64,000 nt of DNA. Source: Bradyrhizobium murdochi (lineage in GTDB: Bacteria; Pseudomonadota; Alphaproteobacteria; Rhizobiales; Xanthobacteraceae). The notes below the pieces were generated by a model that was given only the letters and a program-made list of their open reading frames with translations, had not been told where the DNA came from and made no database searches. Positions 18,300-26,580 of this stretch are shown here, in pieces. The DNA lies in assembly GCF_000472965.1 (NCBI RefSeq), contig NZ_AXAU01000014.1:130314-194313 (forward strand), read 5' to 3'. How positions within the stretch are numbered: position 1 is the first letter of the stretch; the number at the start of each line of letters is the position of its first letter. The position numbers were made by a program, and so were the translations under genes.

Positions 18300-19079
18300 A
18301 TGTTGCTACAGGCTGGAAATGTGGTGCGCGGAAGCTCGCCTTCGGCCGCGGCTATTGCGACGAAATCAACGTCCCTGCTTCTCACCGAGAACCAGCAATT
18401 GGTCGGCGGTCCGCCGTCGCTGACGGAGAAGCTGACGTCACGCGAGCGCGACATCGTCCTGAAGCAGGGGCGCCGAAAGGTCCTCAGCCGGGGGCAGACC
18501 CTATTCAGTCAGGGCGCCAAACATGACGGCATTTTCCTGATCGAAAGCGGCCGCATTCGCGTCTTCTATTCCTCGCCCCTCGGACGCGAGATCACCCTCG
18601 CCTATTGGCACGCCGGCAATTTCGTGGGCGGGCCGGAGGTCTTCGACAGCGGCATTCATCAGTGGTCCGGCGTCGCCTCCAGTAACTGCAGTGTCGTCCA
18701 GCTTCCCGGGAAAGAACTGCGAACGCTGGCAACTGAAATTCCCAATCTTGCGATTGGACTGATCGAGGGCCTCGCGTTCAAGGGCAAGTGCTATTCGGCG
18801 CTCGCGCAAATGCTGGGAACGCGCTCGATCACGCAGCGGCTGGCGCACCTTCTGTTGCACCTGATGGATCTATACGGCGTCGAGGATCCCGACGGCGTCG
18901 TTATCGCCGCGGCTTTCACCCATGCCGACCTGGCGCACATGGTGGGCGCAACACGGCAATGGGTGACGATCAGCCTCAAGCGAATGCAGCAAAAGCGGAT
19001 TGTGCTGACGAAGCGGTCGCAGATCGTCGTCTGCCTGCCGAACGTTCTGGAAGAAATGCGCGGTCAGGCATCGGATTGA
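18300..19079 (+). CDS. Crp/Fnr-family transcriptional regulator
   Basis: A 259-residue regulator with an N-terminal cyclic-nucleotide-like sensory fold (GQTLFSQGAKHDGIFLIESGRIRVFY; LAYWHAGNFVGGPEVFDSG) and a C-terminal winged helix (FTHADLAHMVGATRQWVTISLKRMQQKRIV). There are no clustered N-terminal cysteines of the Fnr type, so it is probably not an Fe-S oxygen sensor. The ATG at 18300 has GGAG upstream; another ATG at 18282 lacks one. It lies between the two divergent halves of the module and is the obvious candidate regulator. The effector is unknown. Confidence 0.9.
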   Translation: MLLQAGNVVRGSSPSAAAIATKSTSLLLTENQQLVGGPPSLTEKLTSRERDIVLKQGRRKVLSRGQTLFSQGAKHDGIFLIESGRIRVFYSSPLGREITLAYWHAGNFVGGPEVFDSGIHQWSGVASSNCSVVQLPGKELRTLATEIPNLAIGLIEGLAFKGKCYSALAQMLGTRSITQRLAHLLLHLMDLYGVEDPDGVVIAAAFTHADLAHMVGATRQWVTISLKRMQQKRIVLTKRSQIVVCLPNVLEEMRGQASD

Positions 19080-19230
19080 ACTTGGCTGCACACGTAAGCG
19101 GCTTTGCACAGCAAAGCTGCCCAACGAGTATGCAACCGACCTTTAACGGCAACTAATCTACTCCGATGGCCAGTCCGCATTTGCAGGGAACGTCGACCCA
19201 ACCAATCATGGGTGCAGCGCTTCCAACCGA

Positions 19231-20664
19231 ATGGGGATGAACATGGTCCGCCAAGTCCAATCACTCTCGATAGCGATATCTGTAGCATCTGTGGCCTTGG
19301 CGCTGGCCCAGCCGGCCCTCGGCGAGACTATCAAGATTGGCATCGGTACGCAGGACACCACGACCAACACTGTGACGACCGGGATCGTCATCCGCCAATT
19401 GCGCCTGCTGGAGAAGTACCTTCCGACAGACGGCAAGTACGCCAATATCAAGTTCGAACTCGAATGGCAGAACTTCACCTCGGGTCCTCCCGTCACCAAC
19501 GGCATGATGGCCAACAAGCTGCAGTTCGGTGCCATGGGAGACTATCCGCTCGTCGTCAACGGATTCACGTTTGAGAAAAATCCCGAAAGCAAGAGCCGCC
19601 TGATCGCGGTCGCGGCCTACAGCCTGTCCGGCTCCGGCAATGGTCTCGTCGTCCACAAGGACTCGCCGTATTACGAGCTCGCCGATCTCAAGGGCAAGCT
19701 GGTCAGCGTCCCCTTCGGATCGGCCGCCCACGGCATGGTTCTGAAGGCGATGCAGGACCGGGGCTATCCGGCGGATTTCTTCCAGCTGGTCAGTCAAAGT
19801 CCTGAAGTCGGTTCGACGAACCTTCAGGAAAAGAAGATCGACGGCCACGCCGACTTCGTCCCGTTCGCCGAGCTGCTGCCGTTTCGCGGATTTGCCCGCA
19901 AGATCTTCGACGGCGTAGAGACCAACCTGCCGACCTGGCACGGCGTCGTGGTCCGCACCGACTTCGCCGAGAAGTATCCGGAGGTCGTCGTCGCGTACAT
20001 GAAAGCGATTATCGCCGCCAACCAGTGGCTCCGCGCCGACCCGAAACTTGCGGCGGAGAAAATCGCGGAATGGACCGGCATCAACAAGGAAGTCGTCTAC
20101 ATCTTCCTGGGTCCAGGCGGCAACATGACCACCGATCCCACCATCAAGCCGAGCCTGATCGACGCTGCAGAAGTCGACGTCAAGGTTCTGCAAAATCTCG
20201 GACGAATGAAGGAATTCGAACCGAAGAGGTGGGTCGACGACTCCTACATCCGCAAGGCCTATGCCGAGATGAAGCTGGACTACGAGGCCCAGCTCGCCAG
20301 CACCACGAACTACGAGATTTCCGGCGACGACAAGTTCTGCAAGAAGCCGATTTCGGATCCCCGCAAGTCCGGCGAGGTTTGGGTCGAGGATGAAGGTATC
20401 CTTCCGTTCAGCAGCGCCACCTGCACGCTCGGCGCCTATGCGGATTTCAGGACCAAGGGAAAGAAGATCAACGTCACCTACGTCTTCGACACGGCACGCG
20501 GCATCAAACTGTTCGCCGATCAGGCCTTCTTTGCGGTCGCCGGCGGCGATATCGCCCCGTTCCTGCTGAAGAAGGACGCCGAAGCCTTCGCCGCCAAGAA
20601 CAACGGCAAGGTCTTTGGTTTCGAAGAGGCGGTGAAGTCGGCCGTGGGCGGAGGCAGGACATGA
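19231..20664 (+). CDS. nitrate/sulfonate/taurine-type ABC binding protein with C-terminal NosL-like domain
   Basis: A 477-residue exported protein. Residues 1-30 are a Sec signal ending near QPALGETIK. Residues 32-340 are an NMT1/SsuA/TauA-type binding domain (TNGMMANKLQFGAMGDYPLVVNG; GKLVSVPFGSAAHGM). An extra region of about 110 residues follows, with two cysteines and a block YVFDTARGIKLFADQAFFAV...DAEAFAAKNNGKVFGFEEA that matches the pattern of NosL copper-chaperone-like domains. Usual family length is about 330, so this is a fusion. An ATG at 19243 has a better GGGG Shine-Dalgarno and may be the true start. The stop overlaps the permease start (ATGA). Its ligand is probably a sulfur oxyanion or organosulfur compound, by context. 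Confidence 0.88.
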   Translation: MGMNMVRQVQSLSIAISVASVALALAQPALGETIKIGIGTQDTTTNTVTTGIVIRQLRLLEKYLPTDGKYANIKFELEWQNFTSGPPVTNGMMANKLQFGAMGDYPLVVNGFTFEKNPESKSRLIAVAAYSLSGSGNGLVVHKDSPYYELADLKGKLVSVPFGSAAHGMVLKAMQDRGYPADFFQLVSQSPEVGSTNLQEKKIDGHADFVPFAELLPFRGFARKIFDGVETNLPTWHGVVVRTDFAEKYPEVVVAYMKAIIAANQWLRADPKLAAEKIAEWTGINKEVVYIFLGPGGNMTTDPTIKPSLIDAAEVDVKVLQNLGRMKEFEPKRWVDDSYIRKAYAEMKLDYEAQLASTTNYEISGDDKFCKKPISDPRKSGEVWVEDEGILPFSSATCTLGAYADFRTKGKKINVTYVFDTARGIKLFADQAFFAVAGGDIAPFLLKKDAEAFAAKNNGKVFGFEEAVKSAVGGGRT

Positions 20665-21569
20665 GCAGCAGCCCTGCGCATGCGCTGCATCCGACCGAAC
20701 ACCAAGCACCCAAGGTCGCCACTCAGCCGCCTCCTGCCGCCGCTGCGCCCGTCCACGAGCCCGCAACCTTCGCCGCCATGGTGGCGCGCTGGTACCGGCT
20801 CAACAAGAGCCGGCTGCGGGCGACGCTGATCGGCGCCCTTTCCCTGGTCGCATTTCTGATTGTCTGGCACCTGCTGACGAAATACCGCGTGGTGTTCTTC
20901 GTGCGCTTCACCAACGTCCCATCGCCGCTTGACGTCTACGACAGCTTCACAAAAGCAATCCACGACCCCAAATTCCTGATGCACATCCTGTTGAGCTGCC
21001 GCCGAATCATATTCGGCTTCGCGCTGGCGACCCTTATCGCCGTGCCGCTCGGTCTTGTCATGGGTCGCTTCAAGCTGATCCATGAAGTGGTGTTCCCGGT
21101 CTCCGAAGTGCTGCGCCCGATCCCCGCCATCGCCTGGGTACCGATGGCGATCATGCTGTGGCCGACAAACGAACAGAGCATTGTCTTCATTACCTTCCTC
21201 GGTTCGTTCTTTCCCATTCTGGTCAACACACTGCACGGCATGGTCCTGGTCGATCCGGTTCTGGTTCGGGCCGCACGATGTCTCGGGGCGAGGGAAACCT
21301 CCATCTTTCGTGAAGTATATTTTCCCGCTTCGCTTCCGCATATCTTCACCGGGCTTACCGTCGGGATGGGCGTTGCCTGGGTTTCGCTGATCGCGGCCGA
21401 GATGATCTCCGGCCAGTACGGGATCGGCTATTTCACCTGGGAAGCCTATTCGCTGGTCCAGTACGCCGACATCGCGCTCGGCATGATCGCGATCGGCGTA
21501 CTCGGCCTGACGTCCAGCCTGCTGATCCGCTCCGCCGGAAGGCTCGCGATGCCGTGGGGACGCACATGA
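20661..21569 (+). CDS. nitrate/sulfonate/taurine-type ABC transporter permease
   Basis: A 302-residue permease of the SsuC/TauC family. After a proline-rich cytoplasmic N-terminus of about 40 residues come six hydrophobic segments. The EAA loop is VRAARCLGARETSIFREVYFPASLPHIFTGL, and PIPAIAWVPMAIMLWP is the typical family block. It is translationally coupled to the binding protein (4-nt overlap) and to the ATPase (ATGA). Confidence 0.93.
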   Translation: MSSSPAHALHPTEHQAPKVATQPPPAAAAPVHEPATFAAMVARWYRLNKSRLRATLIGALSLVAFLIVWHLLTKYRVVFFVRFTNVPSPLDVYDSFTKAIHDPKFLMHILLSCRRIIFGFALATLIAVPLGLVMGRFKLIHEVVFPVSEVLRPIPAIAWVPMAIMLWPTNEQSIVFITFLGSFFPILVNTLHGMVLVDPVLVRAARCLGARETSIFREVYFPASLPHIFTGLTVGMGVAWVSLIAAEMISGQYGIGYFTWEAYSLVQYADIALGMIAIGVLGLTSSLLIRSAGRLAMPWGRT

Positions 21570-22438
21570 GTGTGATCGAGGCGAAGGCGGCGGCCGGCCA
21601 CATCGAGGTCAAGAACTTTGCACTGAGCTACGAAACCATCGACGGGTCCGTGGCCGCCGTGACCGACACGCAGATCCATGTCAAGCCGGGCGAATTCGTC
21701 TCGATTGTCGGGCCGTCCGGCTGCGGCAAATCCACGTTGTTGAACGCGGTCGCAGGTTTCCTGAAGCCAACCGCAGGAACGGTCACGGTCGATGGCGAAG
21801 AGGTAAAGGGCCCGAGCGCCGAGCGCGGCATGGTGTTTCAGCAATACTCGCTTTTCCCCTGGAAGACCGTCCGGGAGAACGTCGAGTTCGGACTGAAGAT
21901 GCGCGGCATGGACCGGTCCCGTCGCGAGAGAGCCGCACGCACCCTGCTCGGACTGGCCGGCCTCGAAGCGTTCGAAAAACACTATCCCGACCGCCTTTCC
22001 GGCGGCATGAAGCAACGCGTCGGCATTGTGCGCGCCCTGGCGACAGGGCCGAAAGTTCTCCTGCTCGATGAACCCTTCGGCGCACTGGATGCGCAAACAC
22101 GGGTCATCATGCAGCAAATCCTCACCAACATGTGGCAGCGGCTGAAAATCTCGGTCCTGTTCGTGACACACGACATCGACGAGGCGATCTTCCTGTCCGA
22201 CCGCGTCTATTGCATGACGGCCCGGCCCGGCTCAATCAAGGCCGAAATTCCCATTCCGCTGGAGCGGCCTCGCCAGCAATCTATGATGATGTCGTCGGAA
22301 TTCCTTGCGCTGAGACGCGGCCTGATGTCGTTGATCCGCGAGGAAAGCCTGAAAGCCATGGGGGGCGAAATCAGCGACCAAGGCTTGCAGGGGCTCAACA
22401 TCGACTTGCACGGACAGTCTTTAGCCGACGTACTTTGA
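21566..22438 (+). CDS. nitrate/sulfonate/taurine-type ABC transporter ATPase
   Basis: A 290-residue ATPase of the SsuB/TauB family: Walker A GPSGCGKST, Q-loop MVFQQYSLFPWKTV, signature LSGGMKQRVGIVRAL, Walker B VLLLDEPFGALDAQT, switch VTHDIDEA. The ATG at 21566 overlaps the permease stop as ATGA; an upstream GTG at 21554 is a weaker option. A C-terminal extension of about 40 residues (after EIPIPLERPRQ) is usual in this family. It completes the importer. Confidence 0.94.
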   Translation: MSVIEAKAAAGHIEVKNFALSYETIDGSVAAVTDTQIHVKPGEFVSIVGPSGCGKSTLLNAVAGFLKPTAGTVTVDGEEVKGPSAERGMVFQQYSLFPWKTVRENVEFGLKMRGMDRSRRERAARTLLGLAGLEAFEKHYPDRLSGGMKQRVGIVRALATGPKVLLLDEPFGALDAQTRVIMQQILTNMWQRLKISVLFVTHDIDEAIFLSDRVYCMTARPGSIKAEIPIPLERPRQQSMMMSSEFLALRRGLMSLIREESLKAMGGEISDQGLQGLNIDLHGQSLADVL

Positions 22439-22646
22439 ACCGTTGTTCCTGAGGACCGATCAGAGACCCAAATCCAAGCCCGTCACACAACAGCCTTGCG
22501 CTCGATAAACGCCACTGCATCATCAATCCCGTCATCGGCTCGTCCGGCACTGACAGGCGCACTACGCCTCCTTTATTGGCACCATCATTTCGCGTCCAAG
22601 CACGAAAATTGCATGAAACTGCCTTGGCTGGACAACGAGCAGAGCC

Positions 22647-23163
22647 ATGAACCTGATCAACCTGGACATACGGATGCTGCGCTCGCTGATGTCAGTCGTC
22701 GAGACCGGGAGCATCACCGAGACCGCACGGCGGCTGGGCCGTACTCAACCCGCAATCACCCTTCAATTGCAACGGCTTGAGAAACTTACCGGAAAGGCCA
22801 TCTTCATTCATGAAGGCCGGCGGCTGTTCCTGACGGCCGAGGGTGAGACGGTTCTGAGCTATGCGCGGTCGATCCTCGGTTTTCACGACGAGCTGCTGTC
22901 GCAGCTCACCTTGCCCGACATCGACGGGCACGTCGTGCTCGGCACGCCCGACCTTTATGCCGCCTTCATGCTGCCGTCGATCCTCAAGATCTTTCGCAAG
23001 GCCTTTCCGCGCGTCCAGCTCGAGCTGAACTGCTCGCTTTCAACGCCGCTGGTCGGATGCGTGAAGCGCGGCGAAGTCGATATCGCCCTGGTCACCCGCA
23101 TGAACGATTTTACGGGCGGACAGGTGGTGCGCCAAGAGCAATTGATCTGGATGACCGGCGAGC
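22647..23163 (+). pseudogene. LysR-family regulator, truncated after about 172 residues
   Basis: The N-terminal winged helix (DIRMLRSLMSVVETGSITETARRLGRTQPAITLQL) and the first half of the effector domain (HVVLGTPDLYAAFMLPSILKIF; GEVDIALVTRMND) are normal up to about LIWMTGEQS at 23163. Beyond this the frame runs on to 23291 with a cysteine/serine-rich sequence that does not resemble the LysR C-terminal half, so about 120 residues are missing. The DNA after the junction instead encodes an unrelated protein on the minus strand. The gene follows the ABC importer by 208 nt and probably once regulated it. Confidence 0.75.
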
Positions 23164-23487
23164 AGTCCAGCCGCTGCTCACGGATCATCGCGGCAACCAT
23201 CGAAACGCCATCCAGCTGTTGGATCGTGAAATGTACGTCGGGCAATTGCTCAGAGATCACCTCGAAGAACGTCTGCGGATTTGTGACGTGATCCCGGAGC
23301 GCGTACGCAGCGTCCTGAGCAAGGTAAGTCGCGAGGTCGCCGTCGGTCATCCCACCGAAATTGAAGTCATAGTGGGTACGGTCCTTTATCGATCGCCGAA
23401 TCAGCTCGCTTTGCTGCTTTGCCTCCATGAAAAGCAAGAACACCGCATCCGGCAGATTTTCGCGCGGCACTTTCTTCAAGTCCGCGA
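23164..23487 (-). CDS. hypothetical protein fragment
   Basis: On the minus strand an open frame carries an ordered sequence (ENLPDAVFLLFMEAKQQSELIRRS; FNFGGMTDGDLATYLAQDAAYAL; NPQTFFEVISEQLPDVHFTIQQLDG; VAAMIREQ) that looks genuine. It runs without a stop into the antisense of the truncated LysR gene at about 23163, so its natural C-terminus is missing. The true start is unclear (a GTG near 23470, an ATG near 23429, or an ATG at 23554 that overlaps the next gene). I do not recognise the family. Confidence 0.4.
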
Positions 23488-23489
23488 TC

Positions 23490-23636
23490 CTAACGTAAAT
23501 AGTTGCCGGCACGCTTGTTCCGCTCGTATCGCGCCTGAGCCGCCTCGGCGTCATGCTCGCGTAGTCTCTTCTCGTCGCGTTTTTCCAAACATCCTTGCGT
23601 CCTCCGGCCCGCGATATAGGTCGGTTCTCGCACCAT
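23490..23636 (-). CDS. small charged hypothetical protein
   Basis: A 48-residue frame starting MVREPTYIAGRRTQG and ending with a highly charged helix-like segment (KRDEKRLREHDAEAAQARYERNKRAGNYLR). The composition is typical of small Rhizobiales proteins. It lies directly upstream of the fragment at 23164-23487. No function can be given. Confidence 0.4.
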   Translation of the reverse strand: MVREPTYIAGRRTQGCLEKRDEKRLREHDAEAAQARYERNKRAGNYLR

Positions 23637-23872
23637 AAGAAAGATTAAAATCACAGCGAGCGTGAAGGGCTCCGCTGGATGCAGGACCGTACCGTAGCCG
23701 GGGTTGACAGACCTAACACGCGGGCTGGGCCTCGTGCACCGGTAGCACGTAGACAGCAGCACAATCTTCAATTTTCGAATCCCTGCTCTGGCAGCCGGAA
23801 CCGATGACGGGGCGTCAGGATTCGTCCCGAGCAGGGCCTATTTCGAATGCTGATGTTCAAGGAACGCGGCCC

Positions 23873-24111
23873 GTGATCCGGACGCTACGCGGTTGGGCGA
23901 TCTCCGTCCTGCAGGAGGCTGGCGCCATCTGCGAATGCGAAGAGCACGGCTGGATGCAGGATCGCGGCGATCCGCACGCCCGGCAGAGTGCCTTCGACAT
24001 CGCCCGAAAGGAACCGCCGTGCGGCCTCTCTCTCCGGAGCAAGCGGTCCCAGAGGTTCGGGATTTGCTGGACTCGATCGGCGATACCTGCCCGGAGTGCT
24101 CGCCGGCCTGA
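23873..24111 (+). pseudogene. small hypothetical protein, frameshifted at a CT repeat
   Basis: From the GTG at 23873 the frame reads VIRTLRGWAISVLQEAGAI and then CECEEHGWMQDRGDPHARQSAFDIARKEPP. After the CTCTCTCTC run at 24026-24034 the coding pattern moves to another frame, which reads SPEQAVPEVRDLLDSIGDTCPECSPA to a stop at 24111. Removing one CT unit restores one continuous protein of about 78 residues. That product resembles small proteins common in Bradyrhizobium; its function is unknown. The break looks like replication slippage. Confidence 0.6.
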
Positions 24112-24227
24112 ATGCGGGCCGCCCGAGCTGGATCTTCCGATTGAAGTGTTCTTCTATTGAAAGTCCGTCAGGTCGGTCCGATACTGGGTGGGGTCCTTTG
24201 GCTATCATCAATCCGAGGAGGACGATC

Positions 24228-24449
24228 ATGGCAATCCAGATCGTGATGGACCGCACCGGCGACAGCCGTCACCCTTTCAACCCCGACGACGTACAGGAAG
24301 TGGCGAAGGCGGAGCAGCGGTTCTATGAGCTGACGAAGGCCGGCTTCACCGCCGCGGTCCGGACGAGTTCCGGTCAGACCTCGCAGATCCGAATGTTCGA
24401 CGCCACTGCGGAACAAACCCTCTTCTTCCCCAGGTTGGTCGGCGGTTAG
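24228..24449 (+). CDS. small conserved hypothetical protein
   Basis: A 73-residue protein (MAIQIVMDRTGDSRHPFNPD, then DVQEVAKAEQRFYELTKAGFTAAVR and a C-terminal ATAEQTLFFPRLVGG). The ATG at 24228 has a very strong ribosome-binding site, GAGGAGGAC. I recognise the pattern from small Bradyrhizobium proteins that often accompany the gene that follows here, but no function is known. The next gene begins 5 nt later. Confidence 0.7.
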   Translation: MAIQIVMDRTGDSRHPFNPDDVQEVAKAEQRFYELTKAGFTAAVRTSSGQTSQIRMFDATAEQTLFFPRLVGG

Positions 24450-24454
24450 TCGCT

Positions 24455-24877
24455 ATGTTTGGTTTTCGACCGTTGCTGCCGGGTGCCCGCTCCCGCCTGA
24501 GAGCGACGCGAAGCCTCTTCATCAGGCACGGCGCCGAGGGCACGCCGGAGGGCCGGTCGCTGCGGCTATTGCAACAATGGCTGTCGCCGAGCCAGCGGGA
24601 GCAGTTCGGCAGAAGGGGCTACTTTGAGGTCGTCGGAAGCGACAGTGGAAAGCGGTACAGGATTCACGCCGGAGCCTCGGTGAACGTGTGTGAGATTGAC
24701 GAAAGAGGCCGCTTGCAGGAGGGGTTGTGTTTCATGCCAATCGGCGCGCTGCCGATCGGAGACGTCATGCTCGCCCAGAAGATCGCGCTGGAGACCTGCG
24801 AGGACAAGGCGCGCGCCGTGGCCCGCAGGTTCACTCCGAACGGCTTCCATTTCAGACAAACCCGACCTCTCGGCTGA
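24455..24877 (+). CDS. conserved hypothetical protein
   Basis: A 140-residue protein with the recognisable core LRLLQQWLSPSQREQFGRRGYFEVVG, SGKRYRIHAGASVNVCEID, and GDVMLAQKIALETCEDKARAVARRF. The core is common in rhizobial genomes, often in accessory regions, and has no assigned function. It probably forms a two-gene unit with the 24228 gene. Confidence 0.7.
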   Translation: MFGFRPLLPGARSRLRATRSLFIRHGAEGTPEGRSLRLLQQWLSPSQREQFGRRGYFEVVGSDSGKRYRIHAGASVNVCEIDERGRLQEGLCFMPIGALPIGDVMLAQKIALETCEDKARAVARRFTPNGFHFRQTRPLG

Positions 24878-24987
24878 CGCCGCGGACCTCATCGCGGCTG
24901 CGGCGGAGCCGTTCTATGCCGACTTCCGCTGCGGCTTCGACCGCTGGGAAAAGAATAGCCCCTGTCGCCAGATGCCAACACACACAG

Positions 24988-25185
24988 TCACTCGAGTCCG
25001 ATACGTAGGAGGGCTCGTGCCACCTCGAGCTCGCTGATAGCTCCACGTAGTGCTTTTCGCGCTGCTGTCTTGTCGCCATTTTCGCAGGCCGCACACAGCT
25101 CTTTGAGATAGTCGGCCGCCGATTCCGCGTGCGCGACAAGCTCCGCAGCACCAGTAAAACTGCTTCGGCGTTTTGTGTCCATCAT
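24988..25185 (-). CDS. small helical hypothetical protein
   Basis: A 65-residue frame, MMDTKRRSSFTGAAELVAHAE followed by SAADYLKELCAACENGDKTAARKALRGAISELEVARALLRIGLE. The alternating hydrophobic/charged pattern suggests a helical hairpin and looks coding. No family is recognised and no strong ribosome-binding site is visible. Confidence 0.4.
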   Translation of the reverse strand: MMDTKRRSSFTGAAELVAHAESAADYLKELCAACENGDKTAARKALRGAISELEVARALLRIGLE

Positions 25186-25894
25186 GGAACCCAGTCCCGA
25201 TCTCGTCTGCCCACCGTATTGGCGGCATTCGCGAACGTGCTATGCGCGCAGCATTTGTCACAGGCTGCACGGGCCCTCGGTCCGCCTCGTTCGGTCGGCG
25301 ACTTATGTCCCCCTTATCCGGTTCGCGATGATCGGTTGCTGCAGCTCCCGTCCCGTCGATCCGCAGGTAGACACTCTGTCGCGTGCGAGGCCCGCCAGCA
25401 AGCTGCGCTCCCGGTCAACTGAATGCTCGCCAGCATTACACTTATGAGCCCCCCTCGACACATTTCAAGAAGGCATCGTTCTGGGGATGTATTTAAGACG
25501 TAACTAGGCGGTGAGATGCATGCCGATATCAATCTGGCATCGCGCCCCTGGCTTCCTTGCCATTATCAGCTCGCCCATCCCGTTAAGCTCTTCTGCTGCC
25601 CGTCGTTTGGCACCTCTGCCAACTGCACAGACAATAACTGCCATGATATAGGTCGGTTTGCGCCCAGAATTGCGAGATCGCGACCATTGGAACTGATGCA
25701 CATGATCAGCTATGACATCGGCATTCTGCAAAGCAGCTTAGCGAAGATCAACTAAATGGCTCATCGGTAACTGCAATGAAAGCGGTACGACCGCATACCT
25801 TCGGTGGTTCCGAAATGGCTGAGGCCCCGATGAAGTTCCGATGCTCTCAGCCACACGACGACGCTCAACTGAACAAAGACGGCCGAGGTGAACG
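25186..25894. other. gene-poor, probably decayed interval
   Basis: About 700 nt between the small helical gene and the HIT gene. Several short open frames exist on both strands, but none has a good start signal or recognisable family. A minus-strand frame at 25504-25731 (containing AVIVCAVGRGAKRRAAEELNG) could be a remnant. Nothing else is supported. Confidence 0.4.
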
Positions 25895-26263
25895 ATGCCC
25901 GATTGTATCTTCTGCAAGATCGTCGGCGGCGAGGTTCCGTCTACTATCGTCTATGAGGACAGAGAATATGTTGCGTTCCTCGATATTCGTCCACAGTCGC
26001 CAGGTCATACCCTGGTGATCCCCAAGAGCCACGTTCGATGGGTCTGGGATGTGCCGGATGTCGGCGCATACTTCGAAGTGGTGCGAACGATCGCGCGGGC
26101 CATGCAGAAGGCATTCTGTCCGGAAATACACGCGCGCATTCTCGGTGAAGAAGTACCGCATGCGCACATTTGGCTCTACCCTGCTCCGGGCCGGACAACG
26201 GGCGACCCGAGGAATCTCCAATCGAATGCGAAGAGGATTCGCGACGCACTTGCGACCTCATGA
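25895..26263 (+). CDS. HIT-family nucleotide-binding protein
   Basis: A 122-residue histidine-triad protein. The N-terminus MPDCIFCKIVGGEVPST supplies the zinc-type cysteines of the Hint branch, and VYEDREYVAFLDIRPQSPGHTLVIPKSH is the family core. The active-site motif reads H89-A-H91-I-W93, so the middle (nucleophilic) histidine of HxHxH is kept while the third is tryptophan. Family members hydrolyse nucleoside phosphoramidates or related nucleotides. GAGG lies seven bases before the ATG. The gene stands alone. Confidence 0.9.
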   Translation: MPDCIFCKIVGGEVPSTIVYEDREYVAFLDIRPQSPGHTLVIPKSHVRWVWDVPDVGAYFEVVRTIARAMQKAFCPEIHARILGEEVPHAHIWLYPAPGRTTGDPRNLQSNAKRIRDALATS

Positions 26264-26580
26264 TCAGAAGAGGCGGCCGTGAGCCGATCGATGCAGCGCG
26301 TCACGCTGGGATGCGCTGAACAATAACTTTGCCTTGTTGCCCCGATCCTTGTGGCCTCCTGTGGACTTTAATTCTCCCTCGGGCACCACACAACTTACTG
26401 GCAAGCATCAAGGCCGTCCGCAACACTCAAGCCGGCGCGGACAACCAGCCGAAACGCCCGCCGAAGGCCAAAAAGATCGCGGCCAGCGTCGATTAATTCC
26501 GCCGGTCCACCAGCTATCCAATTATCCGAGATACGACCGGCTTTCGCGACCAGCGCGAAAGTTTCACAAGGAAAAGTCGC
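26264..26580. other. intergenic region with a possible C-terminal gene remnant
   Basis: A 317-nt gap. On the plus strand, ending with TAA at about 26497, one frame reads NLLASIKAVRNTQAGADNQP and then KRPPKAKKIAASVD, a basic tail that could be the end of a lost gene (Ku-type proteins have such tails, and LigD genes are nearby). This is speculative; no start is visible. No other feature is seen. Confidence 0.3.

Noticed and set aside
19261..20766. Minus-strand open frame of about 500 codons opposite the ABC binding protein
   Set aside because: Antisense shadow of a clear binding-protein gene; no start signal and no family similarity.
22439..22646. Short minus-strand frame ending GIDDAVAFIERKAVV between the ABC ATPase and LysR genes
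   Set aside because: Only about 29 codons after a stop and without a start codon; could be a remnant but too short to claim.
24690..25037. Plus-strand frame continuing past the hypothetical gene (contains ADAADLIAAAAEPFYADF)
   Set aside because: It overlaps the end of the better-supported gene at 24455-24877 and has no start of its own; possibly a degraded small gene, but unsupported.
25504..25731. Minus-strand frame of 75 codons with a partly protein-like sequence
   Set aside because: No ribosome-binding site and no family; kept only as a note in the decayed interval.
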